Part shown: one piece after another, positions 7,971-16,100 of the stretch | Layout of the letters: each line of letters begins with the position of its first letter | Position numbering within the stretch: position 1 is the first letter of the stretch | Origin: JBFKMV01 sp041629655 | Lineage (GTDB): Bacteria > Acidobacteriota > Polarisedimenticolia > Polarisedimenticolales > Polarisedimenticolaceae | Direction: 5' to 3' | DNA: 21,666 nt | Assembly (NCBI GenBank): GCA_041629655.1 | Contig: JBFKMV010000068.1 | Span: forward strand, 1-21,666 | Notes under the pieces: model-generated | What the model was told of the DNA's origin: nothing | Databases searched by the model: none | Seen by the model: the letters and a program-made list of their open reading frames with translations, nothing else | Made by a program: the position numbers and the translations under genes

Positions 7971-8858
7971 CTACCAGCCGGACGGAACGTCGAGGCCGAG
8001 TAGCCGCAGCGCCGTTGGGGCCGTGGCGGTGACGCAGACCGGGGGCAGCTCGCGCGCTTCCACGCCGTCGCCCCACACGATCCAGGGGATCGACAGGTCG
8101 TCCGCCTCGCCGTCCCCGTGGGTCCGGCCCGACCCTCCGTGGTCCGCGGTGACGATCACGACCGTGTCGTCGCGCATCCCGAGCTTGTCCAGCGTCGCCA
8201 CCAGGCGCCCCAGCGCGGCGTCCGCTTCCCGCGCCGCGTCGGCCTGGGCCTCGCTGTTCCAGCCCCAGCGGTGCCCCGCGTTGTCGACGTCCGGAAGGTG
8301 GATCAACGCGAGCCCCGTGCGATGCTCGACGATCGCCCCGAGCGCCTCGTCCATCACCTCCGCGTCGGGGCGCTTGGAGGCGCTGCCGTCGTCGATCGAC
8401 CCCGGCTTGAACAGGTGCCACAGCTTGTCCTTGCCCGAGAACAGCCCGGTGCGGATCCCCGCGGCCGCGGCCAGCTCGAAGATCGTCGTCGGCTCCAGCG
8501 GTCCGAGATCCGGCCGGCGCTTGTTCCACAGCACGCCATGACGGTCCGGCGGCAGCCCGGTGATCATCGAAGCGTGCGCGGGTAACGTCAGGCTGACCGA
8601 GACCGTGATCGCGCCCACCGAGCTCGCCCCGTCGCGCGCCATCCGCGCCAGGTGGGGCATGATCTCGGGATCGACCAGCTCCGGGTTCAACCCGTCGATG
8701 GTCACGATGTACACGTGGGCGGCGTGACCCAGCTGCGCGGGCGGGGGCTGGGTCCCGAGGCACGAGGGTTCGGGGACGGAGGTGTTGCCGGCGCACCCCG
8801 GTGTGGGCAGCGCCAGCGTCAACAGCAAGGCGACGGTCAGGAACGGTCTCGACGGCAT
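7971..8858 (-). CDS. Exported alkaline phosphatase-superfamily phosphodiesterase (NPP-like)
   Basis: 295 residues from ATG 8858, with GGGAGA just upstream. A hydrophobic N-terminus ends in PTPGC (Cys22), a poor lipobox, so either a cleaved signal peptide or a lipoprotein is possible. Metal and catalytic residues of the type I phosphodiesterase/nucleotide pyrophosphatase fold are visible: Asp55 (TIDGL), nucleophile Thr91 (TLPAHASMITG), Asp192 and His196 (DVDNAGHRWG), Asp239-His240 (TADHGG) and His247 (GRTHG). It should hydrolyse a phosphate ester or diester outside the cytoplasm with two bound metal ions; substrate is unknown. It is shorter than the eukaryotic enzymes and lacks their extra domains. 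It is the first gene of the metal operon, 60 nt before the fusion gene, with a promoter-like pair directly upstream. Confidence 0.85.
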   Translation of the reverse strand: MPSRPFLTVALLLTLALPTPGCAGNTSVPEPSCLGTQPPPAQLGHAAHVYIVTIDGLNPELVDPEIMPHLARMARDGASSVGAITVSVSLTLPAHASMITGLPPDRHGVLWNKRRPDLGPLEPTTIFELAAAAGIRTGLFSGKDKLWHLFKPGSIDDGSASKRPDAEVMDEALGAIVEHRTGLALIHLPDVDNAGHRWGWNSEAQADAAREADAALGRLVATLDKLGMRDDTVVIVTADHGGSGRTHGDGEADDLSIPWIVWGDGVEARELPPVCVTATAPTALRLLGLDVPSGW

Positions 8859-8885
8859 CGTTCTCCCGGCGTGAGAGGGCCGCCC

Positions 8886-8914
8886 ATTAGAAACCGCCGC
8901 GGCCCGAGAAGCAA
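8886..8914 (-). promoter_or_regulatory. Sigma-70-like promoter for the phosphodiesterase/metal operon
   Basis: Reading the minus strand, TTGCTT (8914-8909), a 17-nt spacer and TCTAAT (8891-8886, five of six to TATAAT) lie 28 nt before the ATG at 8858. An AT-rich block (8917-8936) that stands out from its surroundings lies just upstream of the -35 and could be an UP element or operator. Judged by eye only. Confidence 0.45.
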
Positions 8915-8957
8915 CCGCTATAACTATTAGTAGAACAGGCCGGTCGTCCGCGGAGCC

Positions 8958-8985
8958 TTGCCTCGGGCGCGCCAGTTTCTAGATT
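8958..8985 (+). promoter_or_regulatory. Possible promoter for the gene at 9051
   Basis: TTGCCT (8958-8963), a 16-nt spacer and TAGATT (8980-8985) precede the ATG at 9051 by 65 nt. The match is moderate. It faces away from the promoter at 8886-8914 across a 192-nt divergent gap. Confidence 0.33.
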
Positions 8986-9050
8986 GACCTTGTCGCCACC
9001 CGTTTCGCGGGCGACCGATCCGATCGCCCTCGCGCGGTCCCCGGAGATCC

Positions 9051-10466
9051 ATGCGCCGGCCAGGACGCCAGCACGCATCGCTCCTCGCACTGTTGACGGT
9101 ATCCGCGACCGCGCTCGCCGTCGGTGCCGCGGTGCTGACGACGATCACCGTCGACGGGCAAATGGGCGACTGGGCCACGCTGCTGGCGGACCCGTTCCAG
9201 GTCGGTCGCGACGGCCCGTGGGGCGGACTGCCCGATCTCGACGCGCCCGTGCAATCGACCGGCCGTGACCTGACGACCTTCGCCTGGACCTACGACGCGG
9301 CGTACTTCTACTTCTACGTCGAACGGGTCGCCAGCTCGTCCAACCGGCAGGAGTTCTACTTCTACCTCGACACCGACGAGGACGGCCTGATGGAGACGGG
9401 CGAGCCCGTGGTCGGCGTGGCCTGGTGGGGCAACAACCGCCGCACCCTGGTCGACCTGTACCGCTACAACGCGAGCGGCGCGCCCGGCGACCCGCTCGCC
9501 GACGCCCTCGGGCGAGCCGACGGCTGGACGATGCCGGGCACGATCACCTGGCTGCGCGAGCTCGAGAACGTCAGGGGCGGAGCGGCCAACGGGATCGAGA
9601 TGGAGGCGCGGGTCTCCTGGGCCGACCTGGGCGTGCCCCCGGCCACCCCGATGCGGTTCCACGTCTCGAGCTCGAACAGCAGCAACGCGCCGAGCCAGAT
9701 CGACGACAACGTGGCCGGGGCCGGCGGGGGAGTCGGTCAGACACGCATCGCCGACGTGACGCTGGACCCGGACCGCGCCGGAACGATCGTGCCCAGCGGT
9801 GACGGCGTGCTGGCCCACACGTTGACCAACACGGGCCAGCACGTCGATACGTTCGACCTCTCCTGGGTCTCGGCGGGAGACTTCGTTCCGACCGCCGTGG
9901 CCTGGTACCTCGACGCCGACGGCGACGGCAAGCGCGGTCCCGGCGATCCTCGGCTCACGGATACCGACGGAGACGGTGCCCCCGACAGCGGAGCGCTGGC
10001 CGCCGGAGCCTCGATCGAGATCCTGACCGTGATCACCGCCCCCGCCGCCGTCGTGGAGGGGAACGTCGCCACCGTGACCTCCACCGCGACCTCCTCGGGC
10101 GTGCCCGGGGTCAGCGACGACGCGACGGACACGGTGACTGTGGCGGTCCCGGCCGTGACGCTGCTCAAGTCGGTGGACAGGGCCGCGGCCGCGCCGGGCG
10201 AGGAGCTGACCTACTCCGTCGACTACACCAGCAGCGGATCGGTCGACGCCCACGACGTGGTCCTGGTCGACGAGGTGCCCCCCGAGACGGTCTACGTGGT
10301 CGGGTCGGCCGCCGGCGCCGGAACCCTGATCGAGTTCAGCCACGACGGCGGCCTGACCTGGGACGCCGCCGACGCGCTGCCCGTCACGCACATCCGCTGG
10401 ACCGTGTTGGCGCCCCTGGCGCCCGGCGGCGGCGGGGCGGTGTCGTTCCGGGCCGGCGTGCTCTGA
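9051..10466 (+). CDS. Exported CBM9-like/DUF11 domain protein
   Basis: 471 residues from ATG 9051 with GGAG four nt upstream. Residues 1-30 form an export signal or membrane anchor. Residues about 31-235 begin ITVDGQMGDW and continue with AYFYFYVER, YFYLDTDEDG and a VSWADLGVPP element, the pattern of CBM9-like/DOMON beta-sandwiches in which an 'xVDGxxxDW' strand opens the domain. Residues 287-312 hold two Asp-rich DADGDGK and DTDGDGAPD loops, probably calcium-binding. Residues about 368-471 match a DUF11 repeat (TLLKSVDRAAAAPGEELTY), with an Asp-box-like SHDGGLTW at 430-437. No enzyme motif is seen. A cell-surface or secreted binding protein is the best guess; the ligand is unknown. It ends 21 nt from the convergent gene at 10488. 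Confidence 0.8.
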   Translation: MRRPGRQHASLLALLTVSATALAVGAAVLTTITVDGQMGDWATLLADPFQVGRDGPWGGLPDLDAPVQSTGRDLTTFAWTYDAAYFYFYVERVASSSNRQEFYFYLDTDEDGLMETGEPVVGVAWWGNNRRTLVDLYRYNASGAPGDPLADALGRADGWTMPGTITWLRELENVRGGAANGIEMEARVSWADLGVPPATPMRFHVSSSNSSNAPSQIDDNVAGAGGGVGQTRIADVTLDPDRAGTIVPSGDGVLAHTLTNTGQHVDTFDLSWVSAGDFVPTAVAWYLDADGDGKRGPGDPRLTDTDGDGAPDSGALAAGASIEILTVITAPAAVVEGNVATVTSTATSSGVPGVSDDATDTVTVAVPAVTLLKSVDRAAAAPGEELTYSVDYTSSGSVDAHDVVLVDEVPPETVYVVGSAAGAGTLIEFSHDGGLTWDAADALPVTHIRWTVLAPLAPGGGGAVSFRAGVL

Positions 10467-10487
10467 GCGCGGCGTCCTCTCGACGAG

Positions 10488-10910
10488 TCAGTCCAGACAG
10501 ACCTGGTACGGGTTGATCCCGTCCGAGTAGCAGCACGGGTCACAGGAGACGCGCGGAAGACCGTTGTACGTGCACTCGCACCAGCGCCGGTCCTTGCTGC
10601 AGGGTTTGCAGCCGCGGGGCTTCTTGGCACCGGCCGCCGCCGCCTCGAATCCCTCCGCATCCGGGTCGCCCGGGTCCTCGACACAGGCCGCGGGCTCGTT
10701 CGTCGTCGCCGCGGCGAGCGGCTGCTGCTCGTCGAGCGCGGACGTCAGGGCCTGTGGGGTCTCGACCGCCTCTTGCGTGGCGCGGTCGTCCTGCGGCTCG
10801 GCCTCCGGAAGCGCCGGGCCGGCCAGCACGCCGAGCACGGTCGCGAACGCGACAACGGCCAGGGCGACGATCAACGGCGATCCCACGCGGTACGGCTTGA
10901 TTCCCTTCAC
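10488..10910 (-). CDS. Small exported Cys-rich protein, function unknown
   Basis: 140 residues from GTG 10910; the start is set by GGGAGGA (10923-10917) six nt upstream. Residues 11-32 are hydrophobic (signal peptide or anchor). Residues 33-98 are an acidic, Ala/Gln/Glu-rich segment resembling a propeptide. Residues 101-138 hold eight cysteines arranged C-x2-C-x6-C-x-C-x9-C-x2-CC-x10-C, with another at Cys76. The paired cysteines suggest disulfide bonds after export. I do not recognise a family. Its plan (hydrophobic leader, low-complexity middle, Cys-rich end, exactly 140 residues) is the same as the protein encoded at 17177-17599, but the cysteine pattern differs. A promoter-like pair lies at 10961-10990. 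Confidence 0.75.
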   Translation of the reverse strand: MKGIKPYRVGSPLIVALAVVAFATVLGVLAGPALPEAEPQDDRATQEAVETPQALTSALDEQQPLAAATTNEPAACVEDPGDPDAEGFEAAAAGAKKPRGCKPCSKDRRWCECTYNGLPRVSCDPCCYSDGINPYQVCLD

Positions 10911-10960
10911 GACGATTCCTCCCTGAAAAACGAACGGCCCGAAAGGTTCTGGATCGCGCG

Positions 10961-10990
10961 AGAGTAACCGCCCGGGTGACGGCAAGTCAA
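10961..10990 (-). promoter_or_regulatory. Sigma-70-like promoter for the Cys-rich protein gene
   Basis: On the minus strand, TTGACT (10990-10985), an 18-nt spacer and TACTCT (10966-10961) lie about 50 nt before the GTG start at 10910. TTGACT is five of six to the -35 consensus. This is the best promoter pair seen in the window. It begins 12 nt beyond the stop of the upstream gene at 11002, so the Cys-rich gene is likely transcribed on its own. Confidence 0.55.
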
Positions 10991-11001
10991 CCGTTGCCTG
11001 C

Positions 11002-11760
11002 TCAGTGGTAGGTCGTCCCCGATCCCGTCCGGCGCTGGTCGGCCTTGGAGAAATCCACCAGCACGTTGAGCGTGCGGCCGGCGGCGTCCGTGTCGCCGCT
11101 GCCGGGCACGTATCCCGCCGACCACAGCCGGACTGCCTCGATCGCCGAAAGCTCGAAGCCGTAGCCTGCGGGAGATGCGTGATGGATGCAGAGCACCTCG
11201 GGGCGCCGGCCCGGCTCCACCCGCACCGCCAGCGCGGCCGAGCCGTCGATCTTCTCCCGCGCCGCGCGGACGGGATACGACGCCGGAGCCAGGGTGATCG
11301 GAACGCTGCCCCCGCCGGCCGACCCGGGCGCGAACGGCACGTCGTTGCCGCAGCGCGAGTAGATCCGGGAGGCGAGCACCGCCAGCGTGGCCGTCGACTT
11401 GTCCACCAGCACGTCGATCGACGCGTTGCCGAGCCAGTAGGCGGCGCGCAGGCGTCCCTTCGCCACCGGTGCCCAGTCCAGCACCTGCTGGAACGAGTAA
11501 CGCGACAGCGCGGGGCCGGCGATCGCCTGCTCGACCAGCTTACGCCCCTGCTTGGCGCCGCCGTCGCTCCTGCCGCAGAGCGCGGACAGATCCTCGCCGC
11601 GCTGCTCGACGACGAACGCCGGGCACTCGATCGGCTCGAGGCCGGTCTCGGCCAGCAGGGTGCCCGCCAACTCCAGCGGGCCCGCACCGAACGCCGCACC
11701 TCCGAACGAGGCGGCCAGGATGCACGCCGCCGCCAACCCGCTTCGATACCCGATGCCCAT
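11002..11760 (-). CDS. Exported protein with a stand-alone TonB C-terminal-like domain
   Basis: 252 residues from ATG 11760, with GAGGGAG just upstream. A signal peptide ends near FGGAAFGA (residues 1-26). Residues about 160-240 resemble the TonB C-terminal domain: SYPVRAAREKIDGSAALAVRVE, with the helix-strand features SPAGYGFELSAIEAVRLW, a YVPGSG turn and a final LNVLVDFSK strand (each quoted as short landmarks). Residues 88-125 contain a similar W...P...NASIDVLVDKS segment, perhaps a decayed first copy. There is no proline-rich spacer, no clear membrane anchor beyond the signal peptide and no ExbBD genes nearby, so true TonB energy transduction is unlikely. It may instead be a soluble periplasmic protein using the fold for binding. 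Cysteines at 46, 62, 137 and 191 could form disulfides. Confidence 0.78.
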   Translation of the reverse strand: MGIGYRSGLAAACILAASFGGAAFGAGPLELAGTLLAETGLEPIECPAFVVEQRGEDLSALCGRSDGGAKQGRKLVEQAIAGPALSRYSFQQVLDWAPVAKGRLRAAYWLGNASIDVLVDKSTATLAVLASRIYSRCGNDVPFAPGSAGGGSVPITLAPASYPVRAAREKIDGSAALAVRVEPGRRPEVLCIHHASPAGYGFELSAIEAVRLWSAGYVPGSGDTDAAGRTLNVLVDFSKADQRRTGSGTTYH

Positions 11761-11802
11761 GACTCCCTCGATACCGGCCGTTCATCGCGAGTTCCGAGAG
11801 CC

Positions 11803-11820
11803 GGTTACGACAGTGTAACC
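11803..11820. promoter_or_regulatory. Inverted repeat in divergent promoter region (possible operator)
   Basis: GGTTAC (11803-11808) and GTAACC (11815-11820) form a perfect 6-bp inverted repeat with a 6-nt spacer, inside the 131-nt gap between the divergent genes at 11760 and 11892. Read on the minus strand it contains TACACT, a -10-like hexamer 51 nt before the ATG at 11760. The GGTTAC half also precedes the Cys-rich gene at about the same distance (10964-10969). No regulator gene is seen nearby. Confidence 0.35.
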
Positions 11821-11891
11821 CGAGCGTTGCGATTCCGGCCTTGCGTGGCTACCGTGCTGCGGCCAGATTGTCTCGAAAAGGAGAACCCCGG

Positions 11892-12998
11892 ATGGTCGAT
11901 CGCTCCGCGCTCCGCCTCGTGTCGCTCGCCGCGGTGGCCGCGCTGGCCGCCCTGGCGCCGGTCCTGGCCCAGGACCTCGGACCTCGCGTCAGCATGGGCC
12001 CGGGGAACGACCCCGACGTTGCCGTCGATTCCACCGGCCGGCTGCACCTGGTCTACGAGCGCGGCGGCAGCACGTACTACCGGACCCTCGACTACCCGGA
12101 GACCGTGGGCGACGAGGTGCTCATCGGCGCGGGCGGCGATCCCCAGGTCGCGCTGGACAGTCGCGACGAGCCGCACGTGGCGATGGGCGCGCTCGAGTAC
12201 GCGCGCTGGAACGGCGCCGGCTTCACGGCGCCGCTCCACCTGATGGACGCCTGGCGCAAGCCGCGGCTGGCCATCGACTCGCAGGACCGCGTCCACGTCA
12301 CGGTGTCGCGCCTCGATGCTCCGCGTGTCGTGTTGCTGGTACTCGCGAACGGTGTGGTGATCGCGGGTCCCGATCCCGTCGGGGACGACAACAACGGCGC
12401 GGTCGACGTCGACGGGGCGGACACGGCGCAGCTCACGTGGCGGGCGTCGAGCGTCTACCACAACACCTACACGGTGGGCGGGGGCGCCGGCGGATCGACC
12501 GAGCTGCACCGCTCGAGCGATTTCTCGTGGATCGCGGTCGATCTGCGGGACGACTCGCTGCACGTCGTCAACACGGTGGCGTGGGGCGAGGGGATCCACT
12601 ACCGCTACCGCGCGGGCGGGGCCTGGAGCGACCGGCAGACCGTGGCGCTCGACGAGGTCACGGGCGTGGACGATCCGGACAACGTCGGTCCGACGATCGA
12701 CGTCGATCGCGACGGCATCAAGTACGTCGCGTTCGCCGGGCGCGGGCGGGTGCCGTACTGGTTCCGGGTCGACACGGCGGGGCGGCCCTCGGGAGTGTTC
12801 CTGCTCGACCCCGACGGGGGGTCGCTCTCAGGCGGCAAGTACCGCAACCCCAACGTCGGCGCGCATCCGGGCCGTGCCGGCGCGTACGTCGCGTGGGGCA
12901 GCGGCACGGTCTACGTGCGCAGCCTGCCGGCCGGGGCGGGCGGCCCCCCGGCGACCGATCCGCCGCCGGCCCCGGCGCGGCTCCGCATCCGGAACTGA
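11892..12998 (+). CDS. Exported seven-repeat beta-propeller-like protein
   Basis: 368 residues from ATG 11892, preceded by AAGGAG (11878-11883). A signal peptide ends at VLAQ (residue 27). Seven repeats of the form P-x-[VLI]-[AD]-[VI]-D-x(4-6)-H-[LV]-x-[VY] begin near residues 41, 84, 124, 168, 211, 268 and 320; examples are PDVAVDSTGRLHLVY, PQVALDSRDEPHVAMG and PRLAIDSQDRVHVTV. Spacing of about 40-57 residues fits one blade each, suggesting a seven-bladed propeller of the BNR/sialidase-like kind, but sialidase catalytic residues cannot be placed. The C-terminus is a proline-rich tail, PPATDPPPAPARLRIRN, that looks like a linker leading into a fibronectin-type domain that is not there. Binding or scaffold function is likely. 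A different upstream start (11841) would destroy the signal peptide. Confidence 0.8.
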   Translation: MVDRSALRLVSLAAVAALAALAPVLAQDLGPRVSMGPGNDPDVAVDSTGRLHLVYERGGSTYYRTLDYPETVGDEVLIGAGGDPQVALDSRDEPHVAMGALEYARWNGAGFTAPLHLMDAWRKPRLAIDSQDRVHVTVSRLDAPRVVLLVLANGVVIAGPDPVGDDNNGAVDVDGADTAQLTWRASSVYHNTYTVGGGAGGSTELHRSSDFSWIAVDLRDDSLHVVNTVAWGEGIHYRYRAGGAWSDRQTVALDEVTGVDDPDNVGPTIDVDRDGIKYVAFAGRGRVPYWFRVDTAGRPSGVFLLDPDGGSLSGGKYRNPNVGAHPGRAGAYVAWGSGTVYVRSLPAGAGGPPATDPPPAPARLRIRN

Positions 12999-13073
12999 CC
13001 CGAAACGGATTCCGGACAGGCCACCTCCGGTAGGACCCCGGCGGTGGTGGTGCGCGACCGGGTCGTCCACGGG

Positions 13074-13099
13074 TAAGATCTCCTTCTTCGACGAAGGAG
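13074..13099 (+). promoter_or_regulatory. Shine-Dalgarno-sequestering hairpin and TAAGAT element before the M1-M28-PDZ gene
   Basis: CTCCTTC (13080-13086) pairs perfectly with GAAGGAG (13093-13099) around a six-base loop TTCGAC. The 3' arm contains the whole ribosome-binding site AAGGAG (13094-13099) that serves the GTG at 13105. In an mRNA that starts upstream, this would hide the site and reduce translation. TAAGAT (13074-13079) just before it could be a -10 box; if so, the transcript would start near 13086 and lack the 5' arm, so the hairpin would only act on read-through RNA from the gene ending at 12998. Confidence 0.45.
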
Positions 13100-13104
13100 T
13101 GCCC

Positions 13105-16100
13105 GTGATCAGGAAACTCGTCGCGCCGCGCCGCTTGATCGTTCTCTCACTGTTGCTGACCGTTCTGCCGGCGCTCGCGGCCGAGACCGCCGGGACGTTG
13201 CGGCACGACCTGGCCGTCGAGCTGATCCCGGCCGACCGGCTGCTCCGGGTCACCGACCGCGTCGCGCTGCCCCCGGGGGCGCCCGGCGAGTTCCTGCTCA
13301 ACGCCGCGCTGACGATCCGCGACAGCAGCCCCCCGGTCGAGGAACTGCCGCTCGGCGACGTGGCACCGTTCTTCGGCATCAACGCCGCCCCGGACGCCGA
13401 GCGTCGCCTGGAGCTCAAGCGCTACCGCCCGCGCTCCGCGCCGCCCGGAGGGGTGCTGACGCTGACCTACGACGGCGCCTTCGATTTCGGACTCTCCGAC
13501 GCCAGGGAGGAGTACACGCGCGGCTTCCGCGAGACGGCCGGCATCGTCGGTCCCGACGGCGTCTACCTCGCGGGCGACGGGTTCTGGTACCCGCGCTTCG
13601 ACGACGGGCTGATCGAGTTCGCGATCGACGTCGCGCTGCCGGCGGGGTGGCACGCGATCAGCCAGGGCAGCGGAACGTCGCGTGACGAGCGCGGCCACGC
13701 CCGCTGGGACTCGGGCGCGGCGATGGAGGAGATCTACCTGGTCGGCGGGCCGCTTCAGGTCTGGAGCGACGCGGCCGGCGCCGTCGAGGCGCTGGTCTAC
13801 CTGCGCGAGCGGGACGACGCGCTGGCGTCCAAGTACCTGACGACGACCGCGCAGTACGTGGAGCTGTACCGCAACCTGATCGGTCCCTACCCCTACGGGA
13901 AGTTCGCGCTGGTCGAGAACTTCTGGGAGACCGGCTACGGGATGCCGTCGTTCACGCTGCTCGGGCCGACGGTGATCCGTTTCCCGTTCATCCTCCACTC
14001 GTCGTACCCCCACGAGATCCTCCACAACTGGTGGGGCAACTCGGTGTTCGTGGATTACGCCTCGGGCAACTGGGCCGAGGGGTTGACCGCCTACCTGGCC
14101 GACCACCTGGTCCAGGAGCAACGGGGCAAGGGCGAGGAGCACCGGCGGAACACGCTGCAGAAGTACCGCAACTACGTCAAGCAGGGACGCGACTTTCCCT
14201 TGAGCGAGTTCCGGTCGCGGCACAGCGCGGCCACCGAGGCGGTGGGTTACGGCAAGACGCTGATGGTGTTCCACATGCTGCGCCGGCAGGCCGGGGACGA
14301 GGCCTTCACGCGGGCGCTCCAGCGCTTCTACCGCGAGCAGCGCGGCCGGCGGGCGTCGTGGGACGATCTGCGGACCGTGTTCGAGGGCGTGACCGACGAG
14401 GACCTGTCGTGGTTCTTCGAGCAGTGGGTCGCGCGGCCGGGCGCGCCGTCCCTGGCGCTCGAGGTGAGCGAGATCGACGAGCGAGACGGCCGCTGGTCCG
14501 TGCTGGGCAGCATCCGCCAGGTCCAGCCGGGCCAGCCCTACGCGATCGACCTGTCGGTCGTGCTGCGGACGGAGGTCGGTGAGGAGCGCGCGCAGGTGCG
14601 GTTCGAGGACCGCGAGATGCCGTTCGCCATGACCGTCACCGCGCGGCCGTTGCTGCTGGCGCTCGATCCGCAGTTCGACGTGTTCCGGCAGCTCGACCCG
14701 CGCGAGATCCCGCCGTCGATCGGACAGATCTTCGGGGCTCCGGAGGTGCTGGCCGTGCTGCCTTCCCGCGCCGCCGCCGCGACACGCGAGGCCTACCGGG
14801 CCCTGCTCGAGGGCTGGACGAGCGAGACCCACGCGATCGAGATCCGCTCCGACACCGAGCTGCCGGAGCTGCCGACCGACCGCGCGGTCTGGGTGCTCGG
14901 ACGGGACAACCGCTTCGCCGGTACGCTGTTCGGCCCTGCCGCCGTGGAGGGGATCGATGTCGAGACCGAGGCGGTGACGCTGGGCGGCGAGCGCGCTCCG
15001 TTCTCCGGCCACTCGCTGGTCGCGATCCGCCGCCACCCGGGCAACGTGGAGCAGGCGATCGGCTGGCTGGTCGTCGACCCGCTCGAGGCGTTCCCCGGCA
15101 TGGGGCGCAAGCTCCCGCACTACGGCAAGTACTCGTACCTCGCGTTCGAGGGCGACGAGCCGACCAACGTGATCAAGGGGCAGTGGCCGGCCAGCGGCTC
15201 GCCGCTGCGTGTCGACCTGCGCCCGGCGCACGCCCGCGCGGGGCGGGCGCCGGAGCTGGAGCCCGAGCGGCGCCGCGCGCTCGCCGAGCTGCCCCCGGTG
15301 TTCTCCCAGCGCGCGTTGATGGAGCACGTCGCGCGGCTCGCGGCTCCGGGCATGGAGGGACGCGGCGTCGGCACGGCCGGGCTCGCCGCTGCGGCGGAGT
15401 ACATCGCGGGCGAGTTCGAGCGGATCGGGCTCGTGCCGGGCGGGGACGACGGCACGTACTTCCAGCGGTTCACGGTGCCCCGAGGCCCGGACGGCCGGCC
15501 GCACGAGGTGGCCAACGTGATCGGCACGCTGCCGGGGACGCGCGAGGAGTGGCGCGAGCAGTCGGTGGTGGTGTCGGCGCATTACGACCACCTCGGACGC
15601 GGCTGGCCCGACGTGCACGCGGGCGACGAGGGCCGGGTCCACCCCGGCGCCGACGACAACGCCAGCGGCGTGGCGGTCCTGCTGGAGCTGGCCAAGAACC
15701 TCGCCGACGGCGAGCGACCGGCGCGCAGCCTGGTCTTCGCGGCGTTCGCCGCGGAGGAGGCGGAGCGGCTCGGCTCACGCCACTACGTCGCGGCCGGCCG
15801 CCCGTTCCCGCTCGCCGGCGTGCGCGGAGTGATCAACCTGGACACGGTGGGCCGGCTGGGGGACGGCAAGGTCTCGGTGCTCGGCACGGGGACCGCCGAC
15901 GAATGGCAGCACATCTTTCGCGGCTCCAGCTTCGTGACCGGCGTGGACAGCCGCAACGTGCCCGAGTCCGCCGAGGCCTCGGACCAGCTGAGCTTCATCG
16001 AGCGCGGCATCCCGGGAGTGCAGATCTTCACCCGGGCCCACGAGGACCACCACCGTCCCGGGGATACGCCGGACAAGGTCGACGGCGCCGGCCTGGTCAA

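Noticed and set aside
6801..8003. 400-codon plus-strand frame opposite the fusion gene
   Set aside because: Its translation is dominated by Arg, Gln, His and Gly with no domain, and it overlaps the coding frames of two well-supported minus-strand genes.
8917..8936. AT-rich block as a Zur box
   Set aside because: Only a short ACTA-T-TAGT palindrome (8923-8931) is present; it does not extend to a Fur-family 7-1-7 site.
8979..10391. 470-codon minus-strand frame
   Set aside because: Antisense to the CBM9-like/DUF11 gene; low-complexity Val/Gly/Arg translation and no ribosome site or domain.
11005..12243. 412-codon plus-strand frame across two genes
   Set aside because: It crosses the antisense of the TonB-C-like gene and then runs out of frame through the propeller gene, both of which have signal peptides and ribosome sites.
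12988..13016. TCCGGAA/TTCCGGA inverted repeat at the end of the propeller gene as terminator
   Set aside because: The stem has 7 bp around a 15-nt loop that holds the stop codon and is not followed by a U-tract.
13147..15642. 831-codon open frame on the minus strand
   Set aside because: It lies opposite the M1-M28-PDZ gene, whose motifs are complete. The reverse frame is rich in Arg, His, Gln and Val without domains, as expected from GC-biased third positions.
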